From Clostridiales bacterium (lineage in GTDB: Bacteria; Bacillota; Clostridia; Oscillospirales; Oscillospiraceae), in assembly GCA_014799505.1 (NCBI GenBank), contig JAAVHV010000025.1:1-35268 (forward strand): 35,268 bases of DNA, written 5' to 3'. How positions within the stretch are numbered: the stretch's first letter is position 1; each line of letters starts with the position of its first letter. This document shows positions 9,101 to 16,783 of this stretch, one piece after another. Both the position numbers and the translations under genes were made by a program. The notes under the pieces were generated by a model, which was not told where the DNA came from, made no database searches, and was given only the letters and a program-made list of their open reading frames with translations.

Positions 9101-9538
9101 GCTGCCGCTGACCTCTACGGTGACCACATGGGCGGCAAGCTCCTCGGGGGGGAGGGTGCGCTGCAAAAGGCCCTCCACCGTGGCGGCGATGAGCTTCGCT
9201 TCGCCCTCAGCCATGGCGTGGAAGGCGGCGAGGCGCCTGTGCTCCCACTGCTTGGAGGCCACCGCCCCCTCGTGGAACAAAAACTCCCGGGCCCCGATCA
9301 CGGTGGCGGGGACGCCGGTCAGCGCCGTCACGTCGGCGGCCAGCCGGGTGCACTCCGATTCGTCCGCGCACACCAACACCACCGGCACGTCCAGACGGGC
9401 CAGCAGGCCGGCGGCAAAGTGCGCCCGGTGGACGGGGGACAGCCCCGCCACCTCCACCGGCGAACGGCCCGCCTCCAGGGCGGCTTCCAGCGGCTGGTAC
9501 TCCGGCACCTCATTTAAAATGTTCAGCAGCAGTTTCAT
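6149..9538 (-). CDS. mfd: Transcription-repair coupling factor Mfd
   Basis: Removes RNA polymerase stalled at DNA damage and recruits UvrA. The 1129-residue length is normal. The N-terminal third is the UvrB-like region. The RNA-polymerase-interacting CarD-like domain is at about 460-530 (DLVVHEHHGIGRF). The translocase module has Walker A GDVGYGKT near 613, DEEQRFG near 713, TLSATPIPRTLNMAL near 735, GIDIANVNTLI, and QIRGRVGRS near 885. The TRCF C-terminal domain follows. The ATG at 9538 has GAGG a few bases upstream. It is downstream of pth, with an intergenic inverted repeat between them; prs-pth-mfd is a conserved Firmicutes order. Confidence 0.97.
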   Translation of the reverse strand: MKLLLNILNEVPEYQPLEAALEAGRSPVEVAGLSPVHRAHFAAGLLARLDVPVVLVCADESECTRLAADVTALTGVPATVIGAREFLFHEGAVASKQWEHRRLAAFHAMAEGEAKLIAATVEGLLQRTLPPEELAAHVVTVEVSGSYDLDELADRLAALGYTRCQQVEGVGQFALRGGILDVFSPGADDPVRIEFWDRDVDSMGLFDVSSQRRIGRLEKATFLPVSELLPVRTEDGSWERSGDCQLPARYAKLATAAHHLPPDAIVCLSESSRVAERGKNWQWQLNEDIKTLLEAGKLNGKHARFSATMDELMEVLADHALCFLDSFTTSATPLPPKVILTAQGRQLSSFGASLDAAAADLTQLQNADTGTVVLVGSEQRALNLQSMLRERKVRSAVDFQLHDLPQPGGVTIAVGGLSAGFDYIGCPYAVLTEGGNEPRRRGKRLKNAADRRKVDSFTDLSPGDLVVHEHHGIGRFVGMVKMTVDGVEKDYVKLAYAGTDTLYLPATQLDAIAKYIGGGEDPETKKLSKLGGGEWEKAKARTRKAVKELAKGLIQLYAQRQRQPGYAFAPDSPWQKEFEEDFPYDETEDQLRSIREIKRDMEAPRPMDRLLCGDVGYGKTEVALRAIMKCVLDGKQAAILVPTTVLARQHYLTARSRFAKYPVEIEVVSRFRTPAQMKKALAGVENGSVDLLIGTHRLLQKDVRFKDLGLLVVDEEQRFGVTHKERLKEMSKQVDVLTLSATPIPRTLNMALSGIRDMSAIEEPPSNRQPVQTYVLEHDWSVLADAMRRELERGGQVYYLHNRVDTIQRTAARIQEMLGEGAVVAVGHGKMTQEELGDVMTRVSDGEVDVLVCTTIIETGIDIANVNTLIIEDADKMGLAQLHQIRGRVGRSARRAYAYMTYRQGKVLTEIAAKRLSAIREYAEFGSGFKIAMRDLEIRGAGNLLGPEQSGFLMSVGYDLYLKLLEEAVLEQTGEAPAKLPECTVDLTVAASIPDKYVPSPEQRMDLYRRIARVRTAEDADDVTDELIDRFGDPPRQVNNLISVALLRGQGAACSIKDISQKASGLVFTLEKFDLESIAALAGQYPGRLLFSPGDVPAFTLKLRKSEDPLRMASQVVERYAALLPPVEG

Positions 9539-9600
9539 GGGATGACCTCAAACTTGAAAAATTTGGAAGATGCGGGCGTAATAACGGGCAGCGTCCGCCC

Positions 9601-9712
9601 CTGGGCAGGGCTCCCCTCGCTGCGTGCGGGGGAGGCCCGCTGCGGCTCACATAAGGGCGCTCGCCTCCGGGGCCAATTAACCCCCGCACTGCGCGCGCGG
9701 AGCCTTGCCCAG
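9601..9712. repeat. Intergenic inverted-repeat element between pth and mfd
   Basis: CTGGGCAGGGCTCC (9601-9614) pairs with GGAGCCTTGCCCAG (9699-9712); the single difference becomes a G-U pair if the plus strand is transcribed. Inside are further imperfect pairings (TGCGGGGG with CCCCCGCA, GGAGGC with GCCTCC). A 13-mer, GGGGGAGGCCCGC (9628-9640), also occurs in repeat R2 copy A at 12352-12364. No coding gene fits here. It is probably a repeat or structured non-coding element, function unknown. Confidence 0.5.
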
Positions 9713-9786
9713 AGCTGTTTCGCAAAGAGGCTCCGGCTGGCCATTCCTAGACTGCGCGATTGGGGTCATGTTCATCTGGCGGGTGC

Positions 9787-10374
9787 TCAATTAAAGCGGT
9801 TCATGGCCTTCTGGGGGCCGTCCCGCAGGAAGCACTCCACCGCGTCGGCGGCACGCTTCACCGCCTCGTCCATCACCTTTTTGTCCTCGCCCTGGAGCTT
9901 GCCCAGCACCCAGTCCGCCATGTCGTAGTCCGGGTGGGGCTTGCCGCCTACGCCCACTTTGAGCCGGGGGAACTGGTCGCTGCCCAGGTGCTGGATGATG
10001 CTCTTCAGGCCGTTGTGCCCCCCGGCGGAGCCGCCCGTGCGCAGGCGCAGCTTGCCCAGGGGGAGATCCACGTCGTCGGAGATGACTAGGACATGGTCGG
10101 GGGCGATTTTGTAAAACCGGGCCGCCTCGCCCACCGCCTCACCGGACAGGTTCATATAGGTGGTGGGCTTCATCACCAGCACGCCGGCACCGCCAATGGC
10201 GGCGGCGCCCGTGAGCGCCTTGAACTTCAGGCGCTGGATGGGAAAGCGGCCCCGTTCGCCCAGCTCGTCCGCCACCAGAAAGCCCACGTTGTGGCGGGTG
10301 TTTTCGTATTTGTCGCCGGGGTTGCCCAGGCCCACGATGAGCCAGGAGACGGGGGCTTTTTTTTGGAAAAACAT
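9787..10374 (-). CDS. pth: Peptidyl-tRNA hydrolase
   Basis: Cleaves peptidyl-tRNA released by drop-off so that the tRNA can be reused. The 195-residue protein is of normal size. It has VGLGNPG (Asn18), the catalytic His28 in TRHNVGF, KPTTYMNLSG (Asn75), Asp101 in SDDVDLPLG, and GGSAGGHNGLKSI (Asn121), which are the substrate-binding and catalytic positions of the family. The ATG at 10374 follows GGAGGTG with a 7-base gap; the longer frame lacks a ribosome site. It lies about 100 bp downstream of prs on the same strand, with a hairpin between that may attenuate. Confidence 0.96.
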   Translation of the reverse strand: MFFQKKAPVSWLIVGLGNPGDKYENTRHNVGFLVADELGERGRFPIQRLKFKALTGAAAIGGAGVLVMKPTTYMNLSGEAVGEAARFYKIAPDHVLVISDDVDLPLGKLRLRTGGSAGGHNGLKSIIQHLGSDQFPRLKVGVGGKPHPDYDMADWVLGKLQGEDKKVMDEAVKRAADAVECFLRDGPQKAMNRFN

Positions 10375-10400
10375 GATGAACACCTCCGGACAGGGAAGAA

Positions 10401-10427
10401 CCGCCCCGGAGCCTTGCCCCGGGGCGG
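10401..10427 (-). terminator. Hairpin between prs and pth, possible weak terminator or attenuator
   Basis: CCGCCCCGG (10401-10409) pairs perfectly with CCGGGGCGG (10419-10427) across a 9-base loop. On the minus strand the sequence after it, TTCTTCC, is only partly T-rich. Partial termination after prs is plausible, but full termination would leave pth without an obvious promoter. Confidence 0.4.
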
Positions 10428-10475
10428 AGGGTTTCTTTATTAGGACAGCGTGGGAAGGGACGGCTCCACAGCCGC

Positions 10476-11441
<966 letters not shown>

Positions 11442-11524
11442 GCTTCCTCTCTTCCTCTCTTTCATCATATGTACATCAATTATTTGAGCACAAATAAATT
11501 ACAGCGGTAAAGGGTACCTCAAAC

Positions 11525-11552
11525 ATTATAACAGAAACCGGGCGTTTTTGAA
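11525..11552 (-). promoter_or_regulatory. Probable sigma-A promoter for prs
   Basis: A perfect minus-strand TATAAT (11525-11530) lies 16 bp from a moderate -35, TTCAAA (11547-11552). The start codon is about 80 bp downstream. The -35 is weak, so the call rests mainly on the -10 and position. Confidence 0.5.
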
Positions 11553-11642
11553 GGGATTTTTCTCAGTTCTGAAAAATTATAACATTGTGACGAAAGACAG
11601 GGGAGAAAAACGGGGAAAAGCGGTGAAAATGTCGAGGACTCC

Positions 11643-12134
11643 TCAGGCGGCGGAGGGCAGCCAGCGCTGAATGCGGCGGGTCTGGTAGAGGTGGACCACC
11701 TCGATGGTGGCGCAGATCTTGTCCGCCATGTTGACCACCAGCGCCTCCCGGCACCGGGGCAGATGGATGGCCAGAGGGAACATATGGGACACGATGGCGT
11801 TTTTCTCCTTGTCGCTCAGGTCTGGGCACAGGGCCGTGGCGTTGCGCAGGGCAAACTCCGGGTGATCCAGGCACTGGTTGCCCGGATGGGCGGAGGCGTC
11901 CCAGGGATCGTATAAGTACAGGTCATGAAGCAGCCCCGCCCGGGCGGCGGCCCGGTAGTCCCAGCCAAAGTACCGGGCCAGCCGGAAGGCCATGTAGGAC
12001 ACGAACAGGGAGTGCTGATAACAGGTGATGGAGAAGTGATGCCGCCACTGCTTCATGGAGTTGACCTGGTCGCTTTTCAACAGGGGAGCGACACACTGGA
12101 GAAAGGCGGCGGTGTTTAAATCATGCTTAGACAT
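11643..12134 (-). CDS. HD-domain protein (putative metal-dependent phosphohydrolase)
   Basis: The 163-residue protein is a compact HD-superfamily domain. Visible metal ligands are His41 (YQHSLFVSY), His70-Asp71 (LLHDLYLYD) and Asp138 (NMADKICA). Such proteins cleave phosphate from nucleotides or related compounds; the substrate here cannot be told. The ATG at 12134 follows AAAGGAG at good spacing and starts MSKHD. The same frame stays open for 104 codons upstream through a structured leader that has no internal ribosome site, so an N-terminal extension is unlikely. It has its own promoter (12471-12499), which implies a 5' leader of about 330 nt containing repeat R2. Confidence 0.82.
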   Translation of the reverse strand: MSKHDLNTAAFLQCVAPLLKSDQVNSMKQWRHHFSITCYQHSLFVSYMAFRLARYFGWDYRAAARAGLLHDLYLYDPWDASAHPGNQCLDHPEFALRNATALCPDLSDKEKNAIVSHMFPLAIHLPRCREALVVNMADKICATIEVVHLYQTRRIQRWLPSAA

Positions 12135-12340
12135 ATGAAACTCCTTTCGCAACGGAACAGGGAATGCCAATAGAAAGCCGCGGCGCCGCACGGCGCACCA
12201 TCCAGGCGCAGGGCCATAGGCCCAAAAACGTCTCAATAACGAGACATAAGCGGCAGCACAAATAGGAGCACCGGCGTCGAAAGCCGCACGCGCCAGAAGG
12301 GTAACATCCAGCGCGGCGTATAGGGCACTCCCGTAAATAA
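12135..12340 (-). other. Hairpin-rich leader upstream of the HD gene
   Basis: No gene is supported here. On either strand the segment forms a string of short perfect hairpins: GCGCCG-CA-CGGCGC, GGGCC-ATA-GGCCC and GTCTC-AATAAC-GAGAC. If the promoter at 12471-12499 is used, this is the proximal part of the HD gene's 5' leader. I do not recognise a known riboswitch in it. Confidence 0.45.
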
Positions 12341-12460
12341 GGGGGTTCTTAGGGGGAGGCCCGCCTGTGAGCGAGAGCGCGTCCTGGGCGCTCGAAGCCG
12401 AACCGGCGGGGTGCCCCCTAAGCGTGTCTTTGGTTACTTTCTGCACGAGCAGAAAGTAAC
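12341..12460 (-). repeat. Dispersed structured repeat R2, copy A
   Basis: This 120-bp block matches 27516-27632. It has two parts. P1 pairs CTTAGGGGG (12348-12356) with CCCCCTAAG (12414-12422), extended by CCCGCC/GGCGGG and capped by GAGCGC (12375-12380) with GCGCTC (12388-12393). A second hairpin is GTTACTTTCTGC-ACGA-GCAGAAAGTAAC (12433-12460), 12 perfect pairs. In copy B several paired positions differ on both sides so that pairing is kept. It begins right at the predicted transcription start of the HD gene, so it would form the 5' end of that mRNA. The minus strand also keeps an open frame (KDTLRGHPAGS) shared with copy B, so a coding explanation cannot be excluded. Confidence 0.75.
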
Positions 12461-12470
12461 GTCCCAGGCC

Positions 12471-12499
12471 ATTATAGCAGGCTCAAACTGTTTTGTCAG
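12471..12499 (-). promoter_or_regulatory. Sigma-A promoter reading through repeat R2 into the HD gene
   Basis: On the minus strand CTGACA (12494-12499) and a perfect TATAAT (12471-12476) are 17 bp apart. Transcription would start near 12464, at the base of the second R2 hairpin, about 330 nt before the HD start codon. It is back-to-back with the GntR promoter at 12548. Confidence 0.65.
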
Positions 12500-12547
12500 T
12501 AGTCTTTTGCAAAAATTGAAAGGAAGATTTGGAAAATTTTTCTTCTC

Positions 12548-12576
12548 TTGACAGGGGCCGTCCACCATGATATGAT
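12548..12576 (+). promoter_or_regulatory. Sigma-A promoter for the GntR-ABC transporter operon
   Basis: TTGACA (12548-12553) and TATGAT (12571-12576) are separated by 17 bp. It is followed directly by an operator-like dyad and, 30 bp later, an AAAGGAGG ribosome site. Confidence 0.8.
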
Positions 12577-12579
12577 AAC

Positions 12580-12600
12580 TGTACTAATACGGATAATACA
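12580..12600 (+). promoter_or_regulatory. Putative GntR (YtrA-type) operator
   Basis: TGTACTA (12580-12586) and TAATACA (12594-12600) form a dyad with one mismatch and a 7-bp centre, overlapping the predicted transcription start. YtrA-family repressors bind A/T-rich dyads with GTA/TAC half sites in their own promoters. Autorepression is inferred. Confidence 0.55.
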
Positions 12601-12622
12601 ATTGTCGAAAGGAGGCGGGGCA

Positions 12623-12994
12623 ATGCTCAGCCTGAATTACCGGGACAGCCGCCCCATCTACGAGCAGGTGCGGGACGGGCTGCGCCGGCTCATCATCACG
12701 GGGGCTATCCCGCCGGGGGATAAGCTGCCCTCCGTCCGGGCCATGGCGGGACAGCTGGCCATCAACCCCAACACCATCCAGCGGGCCTATGAATCGCTGG
12801 AGCAGGAGGGCTATGCCTACTCGGTGCCGGGGAAGGGGAGCTTTGCCGCCCTGCCCCAGGACGTCACCGACAAGCGCCGGGAGGAGCTGCTGGCCAAGCT
12901 GGACGCCATCGTCCAGGAGCTGGTGTACCTGGGGATGACACCAGCGGACATCGGCGCGCGGTGCGCGGCCTACGGGAAGGAGGAAACAACATGA
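12623..12994 (+). CDS. GntR-family transcriptional regulator, YtrA subfamily
   Basis: Short (123-residue) repressor. The N-terminal GntR winged helix is clear: PIYEQVRDGLRRLIITGAIPPGDKLPSVR at 11-39 and INPNTIQRAYESLEQEG at 47-63. Only a short dimerisation helix follows, which is the YtrA layout. YtrA regulators usually repress the ABC transporter genes beside them in response to envelope stress or antibiotics; the inducer here is unknown. The ATG at 12623 follows AAAGGAGG. The stop overlaps the ABC ATPase start in an ATGA, so translation is coupled. Confidence 0.92.
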   Translation: MLSLNYRDSRPIYEQVRDGLRRLIITGAIPPGDKLPSVRAMAGQLAINPNTIQRAYESLEQEGYAYSVPGKGSFAALPQDVTDKRREELLAKLDAIVQELVYLGMTPADIGARCAAYGKEETT

Positions 12995-13893
12995 TCGAAG
13001 TCAAAAACGTGGTCAAGAGCTTTGACGGGTTCCACGCCCTGGACGGGCTGACCATGACGGTGCCCAAGGGCGCTATCTACGGGCTGGTGGGGCCCAACGG
13101 GGCGGGCAAGTCCACCATCCTGCGCCACCTGTGCGGGGCCTACCGCCAGGACTCCGGCGAGATTTTGCTGGAGGGCGCGCCCATCTACGAGAACCCCGCC
13201 GCCAAGAAGCGCATGGCGGTGATCCCGGACGAGCTGTATTACTTCGGCTCCGCCTCCACCCGGGACATGATGAAGTTTTATAAGGGTATCTACCCCAACT
13301 TTGACGTGGAGCGTTACCAGCGCTTGAAGGAGGCGTTCCCCGAGGTGGACGAGAAGCGGGCCATCCGCCGCCTGTCCAAGGGGATGCAGAAGCAGTCCGC
13401 CTTCTGGCTGGCCCTGAGCTGCAAGCCCGACTACCTGCTGCTGGACGAGCCGGTGGACGGGCTGGACCCGGTGATGCGCCGGCAGGTGTGGTCGCTGCTC
13501 ATGGGGGACGTGGCCGAGCGGGGCACCACGGTGCTGGTGTCCTCCCACAACCTGCGGGAGCTGGAGGACGTGTGCGACCATGTGGGCATCCTGAGCCACG
13601 GCAAGGTGGCGCTGGAGCGGTCCCTCACCGAGCTGCAGGGCGGAACCGTCAAGGTGCAGATCGCCTTTGAGACAGAGACGCCCCCCGAGCTGCCGGAGGA
13701 TCTGCACATCATCCACACCAGCAATGTGGGCCGGGTGTACACCTACATCGTCCGGGGGACGGCGGAAGAGGTCACCGAGAAATTCAAGCCGCTGAACCCC
13801 CTGTTCGCCGACGCGCTCCCCCTGACTTTGGAGGAGATCTTTATCTATGAAATGGGAGGTGAGGACTATGCGGTCCGGGACATCGTACTTTGA
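12991..13893 (+). CDS. ABC transporter ATP-binding protein
   Basis: The 300-residue ATPase subunit of an ABC-2-type transporter. Walker A is GPNGAGKS at 34-41, the signature is the variant LSKGM at 128-132, Walker B is YLLLDE at 148-153, then DGLDP, and the switch His186 in VSSHNLRE. The degenerate signature is common in YtrB-like exporters. The start overlaps the regulator's stop (ATGA) with GGAAGGAGG upstream. The 3' end overlaps the permease start by 26 bp. Expected role: power the neighbouring permease, probably for export or envelope defence (inference). Confidence 0.93.
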   Translation: MIEVKNVVKSFDGFHALDGLTMTVPKGAIYGLVGPNGAGKSTILRHLCGAYRQDSGEILLEGAPIYENPAAKKRMAVIPDELYYFGSASTRDMMKFYKGIYPNFDVERYQRLKEAFPEVDEKRAIRRLSKGMQKQSAFWLALSCKPDYLLLDEPVDGLDPVMRRQVWSLLMGDVAERGTTVLVSSHNLRELEDVCDHVGILSHGKVALERSLTELQGGTVKVQIAFETETPPELPEDLHIIHTSNVGRVYTYIVRGTAEEVTEKFKPLNPLFADALPLTLEEIFIYEMGGEDYAVRDIVL

Positions 13894-15769
13894 TTGGACG
13901 GTTTTCAAGAAAACGGTCTGCCGCTTCTGGCCCCTGTGGGGGGCGTACTTCGCCATCTGGCTGGTGGCGCTGCCCCTCAGCGGGCTGATGATGCTGCGCA
14001 TGGAGGCCAACGCCTACCCGGGGGTTACCGGCGGATATATGGAGAATTTTGCCTTTAGACAGGTGCCCGGGGCGGCGGAGGAGGAAAGCCTGGTGCTGGC
14101 GGTGATCTTCGGGGTGCTGTGCGCCATGGCGGTGTTCAGCCACCTCTATAACGCCCGGTCTGCCAACCTGTTCGGCTCCCTGCCCATCCGGCGGGAGGGG
14201 CTGCTTATCACCCACTACCTGGCGGGGCTGGCCTTCCTGATCGTGCCCAACGCGGTCATTTTCCTGCTCACCCTCCTGGTGGAGCTGGCGGGGGGCGCGG
14301 TGTGCTGGCAGGGACTGCTGTTCTGGCTGGGGGTGTCCTGCGGGGAGTGCTTCTTCTTCTACTCTCTGGCGGTGTTCTGCGCCATGTTCACCGGGCACAT
14401 CCTGGCCCTGCCCGCCTTTTACGCCATCGTCAACTGCCTGGCCTACGGGGTGACGGCGCTGGTCTATACGGTGTTCCGGAGTTTTTACTACGGCTTCTCC
14501 GGGTTCGGCGGCGGGGTGAGCCGGGTGGTGAGGTGGCTCACCCCGACCAGCTGCCTGTCGCTGAGCGTGGGAAGCTACTACCAGCGCACCACGGAGACTT
14601 TGGGAAACGGGGATGTGGTGACCACTGTGGAGCGGGTGCTGTCCACCCGGGGCCTGGGCACGGTGGGCATCTACGCCCTGGCGGCGGCGGTGCTGACGGG
14701 GTGCGCCTTCCTCCTCTACCGGGCCAGGCGGCTGGAGAGCGCCGGGGACGTGGTGTCCGTGCGCCCCATGAAGCCGGTGTTCAAGTACGGCGTGGCCTTC
14801 TGCGCGGGCATGGTGCTCGGCGTGGGCACCTCCTTCGTGCTGCGCGGCGGCGAGTTCGTCCTGATGGCCGCCATCCTAGTCTGGGGCGTGATCGGCTATT
14901 TCGCCGCCCAGATGCTGCTGGACAAATCCTTCCGGGTATTCAACAAATGGAAAGGCGGGCTGGCGGTGGCCGGGGTGTTCATCGCGCTGTTCCTGGTGGT
15001 GGGCTTCGACCTCACCGGGTACGAGACCCGCATACCCGACCCCGCCAGCGTGAAGTCGGTGCAGGTGGACGCCAGCAACGGTATCTACTTCAACGACAAC
15101 GGCGACAGCATTTGGCTGGAGGTGACCGATCCGGCGCAGATCGGACAGCTGGTGGATCTCCACCGGGCGGCGGTGGCCCAGCGGGATCATCACGCCGCCA
15201 GCGGGAGCGGCCGCAGTATGCGCTTGGAGCTGACCTATACCCTGAACAACGGCTCCACCCTGACCCGGGAATACTGGGTGACCCTCTACCCCAGCGAGGT
15301 ACAGCAGGAGGGCACGGCTGCCTGGGCCATGGAGCGGCTGTATCACGACACCGATTTCTATTGGCGGGCGTATGAGTTCGACCGGCTGGAGGAGGCCATC
15401 GCCGAGGGGAAACGGCTGGATCGGGCGGAGTTCTGGCACTATGACGAGGAAAAGGGACAGCTCACCACCGTGGTGGGCTACGGGAACGACGCCCGGGCCC
15501 TGCTGGACGCGGTGGAGGAGGACTTCCGGGCCGGACGCATCGGCGTGCGCACCATCACCGATGAGACGGTTCTCAACTACGAAAATAAGGACACCCTGGT
15601 CTTCTGCGTGACCGACCCGGCCAAGGGGAACATCTTCCTGCGGACAGAGATCGCCCTGGACAAGGGGGCGGCCGGCACCCTGGCGGAGCTGGAGCGGCTG
15701 GGGGCGGACTTGGATCTGACCCATGACGATCAGGAGCTGAGGGAAGCGCTCCAGGGCTGGACGGGCTGA
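13868..15769 (+). CDS. ABC transporter permease with large C-terminal soluble domain
   Basis: The 633-residue partner of the ABC ATPase. About eight or nine hydrophobic segments fill residues 20-375 (for example WGAYFAIWLVALPLSGLMML, FLIVPNAVIFLLTLLVELAG and the helix near 365 ending VGFDL). After them comes a polar domain of roughly 250 residues with no recognised catalytic motif. The layout resembles clostridial permeases annotated with a DUF6449-type tail; that family match is from memory and not certain. The start at 13868 was chosen because GGGAGGTGAGG precedes it. It is the last gene of the operon. The substrate is unknown. Confidence 0.82.
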   Translation: MRSGTSYFDWTVFKKTVCRFWPLWGAYFAIWLVALPLSGLMMLRMEANAYPGVTGGYMENFAFRQVPGAAEEESLVLAVIFGVLCAMAVFSHLYNARSANLFGSLPIRREGLLITHYLAGLAFLIVPNAVIFLLTLLVELAGGAVCWQGLLFWLGVSCGECFFFYSLAVFCAMFTGHILALPAFYAIVNCLAYGVTALVYTVFRSFYYGFSGFGGGVSRVVRWLTPTSCLSLSVGSYYQRTTETLGNGDVVTTVERVLSTRGLGTVGIYALAAAVLTGCAFLLYRARRLESAGDVVSVRPMKPVFKYGVAFCAGMVLGVGTSFVLRGGEFVLMAAILVWGVIGYFAAQMLLDKSFRVFNKWKGGLAVAGVFIALFLVVGFDLTGYETRIPDPASVKSVQVDASNGIYFNDNGDSIWLEVTDPAQIGQLVDLHRAAVAQRDHHAASGSGRSMRLELTYTLNNGSTLTREYWVTLYPSEVQQEGTAAWAMERLYHDTDFYWRAYEFDRLEEAIAEGKRLDRAEFWHYDEEKGQLTTVVGYGNDARALLDAVEEDFRAGRIGVRTITDETVLNYENKDTLVFCVTDPAKGNIFLRTEIALDKGAAGTLAELERLGADLDLTHDDQELREALQGWTG

Positions 15770-15806
15770 GGGGCGTTAGACGGACTTTTCGCGTAAGATC
15801 GATCAA

Positions 15807-15842
15807 ACGGCCTGTCTGCAAGATCCCTTGCAGACAGGCCGT
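15807..15842 (+). terminator. Strong 16-bp hairpin after the ABC operon, probable terminator without a classic U-run
   Basis: ACGGCCTGTCTGCAAG (15807-15822) pairs perfectly with CTTGCAGACAGGCCGT (15827-15842), loop ATCC. What follows is AAAACCTCC, not T-rich, so intrinsic termination is uncertain; it may protect the mRNA 3' end. It lies 37 bp after the permease stop. Confidence 0.5.
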
Positions 15843-15851
15843 AAAACCTCC

Positions 15852-15880
15852 TTGCCTTCTTTCTTTGGGCATGATATAAT
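15852..15880 (+). promoter_or_regulatory. Sigma-A promoter for the 43-residue gene
   Basis: TTGCCT (15852-15857) and TATAAT (15875-15880) have a 17-bp spacer. The start codon is 24 bp past the -10, so the leader is very short. Confidence 0.7.
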
Positions 15881-15903
15881 GGGTGCGGAAAGGGGTAAGC
15901 TCA

Positions 15904-16035
15904 ATGGATATGCAGGAAAACTATCGGTTGATCGAGGCCCTGGAAAGCGCGGGGTGGACTGCGGCACAGATCATTGACTTAATCAAGTATATTGAAAGCG
16001 GCGACGAGCAGTATAAGCCGAAAAAAGAGGATTGA
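15904..16035 (+). CDS. Small hypothetical protein (43 residues)
   Basis: A short gene supported by a full transcription unit: a promoter just upstream (15852-15880), AAAGGGG before the ATG, and a textbook terminator three bases after the stop. The product is acidic and helical in look, starting MDMQENYRLIEALESAGW, with a predicted helix IIDLIKYIES and a Lys/Glu tail. No signal peptide or membrane segment. The pattern L-x-x-AGW-T-x-x-QI-x-DLI suggests a small helical domain, but I do not recognise a family and give no function. It sits directly before the HD phosphohydrolase but is transcribed separately. Confidence 0.7.
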   Translation: MDMQENYRLIEALESAGWTAAQIIDLIKYIESGDEQYKPKKED

Positions 16036-16038
16036 CCA

Positions 16039-16069
16039 GGCGCCGGGGTTGCCCCCGGCGCCCTTTTTT
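16039..16069 (+). terminator. Rho-independent terminator of the 43-residue gene
   Basis: GGCGCCGGGG (16039-16048) pairs with CCCCGGCGCC (16053-16062) across a TTGC loop, followed by CTTTTTT. It starts three bases after the stop codon. Confidence 0.9.
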
Positions 16070-16077
16070 GCTATAAT
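16049..16077 (+). promoter_or_regulatory. Sigma-A promoter for the HD phosphohydrolase, nested in the preceding terminator
   Basis: TATAAT (16072-16077) has TTGCCC (16049-16054) exactly 17 bp upstream. That -35 is the loop and first base pairs of the terminator hairpin above. The start codon follows 29 bp after the -10. Confidence 0.65.
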
Positions 16078-16106
16078 GGGGAAAATATAGATTAGGAGGC
16101 CGTATC

Positions 16107-16688
16107 ATGCCAGGAAAAGAGGAATTCATCGAGATTTACACTGAGCACATCCACCGGGAGGGCAGCGAGGAGCTGCTGGACTACCTGGAAAACAAGAGCG
16201 ACTTTTTCACCGCCCCCGCCTCCGCCCGGTACCACGGCTCCTACGCCGGGGGGCTGTGCGACCACAGCGTCAACGTGTTCCGCTGTCTGGAGGCGTACCT
16301 GGCCCGGGATCGGGTGCGCGAGGTCTACGGGGTGGAGTACCCCATGGAGTCGGTGGCCATCGCGGCGCTGCTCCATGACCTGTGCAAGATCGGGTGCTAC
16401 AAGGCGGGCACCCGCAACGTGAAGGACGACGCCACCGGCAAATGGGAGAAAGTCCCCACCTTCTTCTATGAGGACAAGCTGCCCTACGGCCACGGGGAGA
16501 AGAGCGTGTACATCGTCTCCGGGTTCATGCGGCTCACCCGGGAGGAGGCCATGGCCATCCGCTGGCACATGGGCTTTTCCGGCACCGAGGACAGCCGGAT
16601 GGTGGGCCAGGCGCTCCAGCAGTACCCGCTGGCCTTCGCCCTGGCCACGGCGGACATGGAGGCGTCCTACTTTTTGGAGGGGAAATGA
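16107..16688 (+). CDS. HD-domain hydrolase
   Basis: The 193-residue protein has an HD-superfamily fold with visible metal ligands His53 (GLCDHSVNVF) and His90-Asp91 (ALLHDLCKIG). A later HGEKS (about 131-135) and the TADMEASYF near the end complete an H...HD...H...D arrangement. These clostridial proteins are usually annotated as HD-domain or hydrolase; the substrate is unknown. TTAGGAGG precedes the ATG. The last 41 bases of the gene region are duplicated 87 bp downstream, together with a hairpin. Confidence 0.85.
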   Translation: MPGKEEFIEIYTEHIHREGSEELLDYLENKSDFFTAPASARYHGSYAGGLCDHSVNVFRCLEAYLARDRVREVYGVEYPMESVAIAALLHDLCKIGCYKAGTRNVKDDATGKWEKVPTFFYEDKLPYGHGEKSVYIVSGFMRLTREEAMAIRWHMGFSGTEDSRMVGQALQQYPLAFALATADMEASYFLEGK

Positions 16689-16776
16689 GGAACTCCCTCC
16701 CCCGCGATGCGGGGGAGAGGGGGTTCGATTGCCCCGGCGGATTCGGAGGCGTCCTACTTCCTGGAGGGAAAATGAG
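16649..16776 (+). repeat. Direct duplication of the 3' end of the HD gene around a hairpin
   Basis: The 41 bases at 16649-16689 (gene end, stop codon and two bases beyond) recur at 16736-16776 with about six differences. Between them lies a 46-bp insert holding CTCCCCCGC-GAT-GCGGGGGAG (16697-16717). The second copy is followed by the real terminator. The layout (hairpin flanked by long direct repeats) is the same as at mreC, 26524-26630. Confidence 0.8.
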
Positions 16777-16783
16777 ATCAGGT

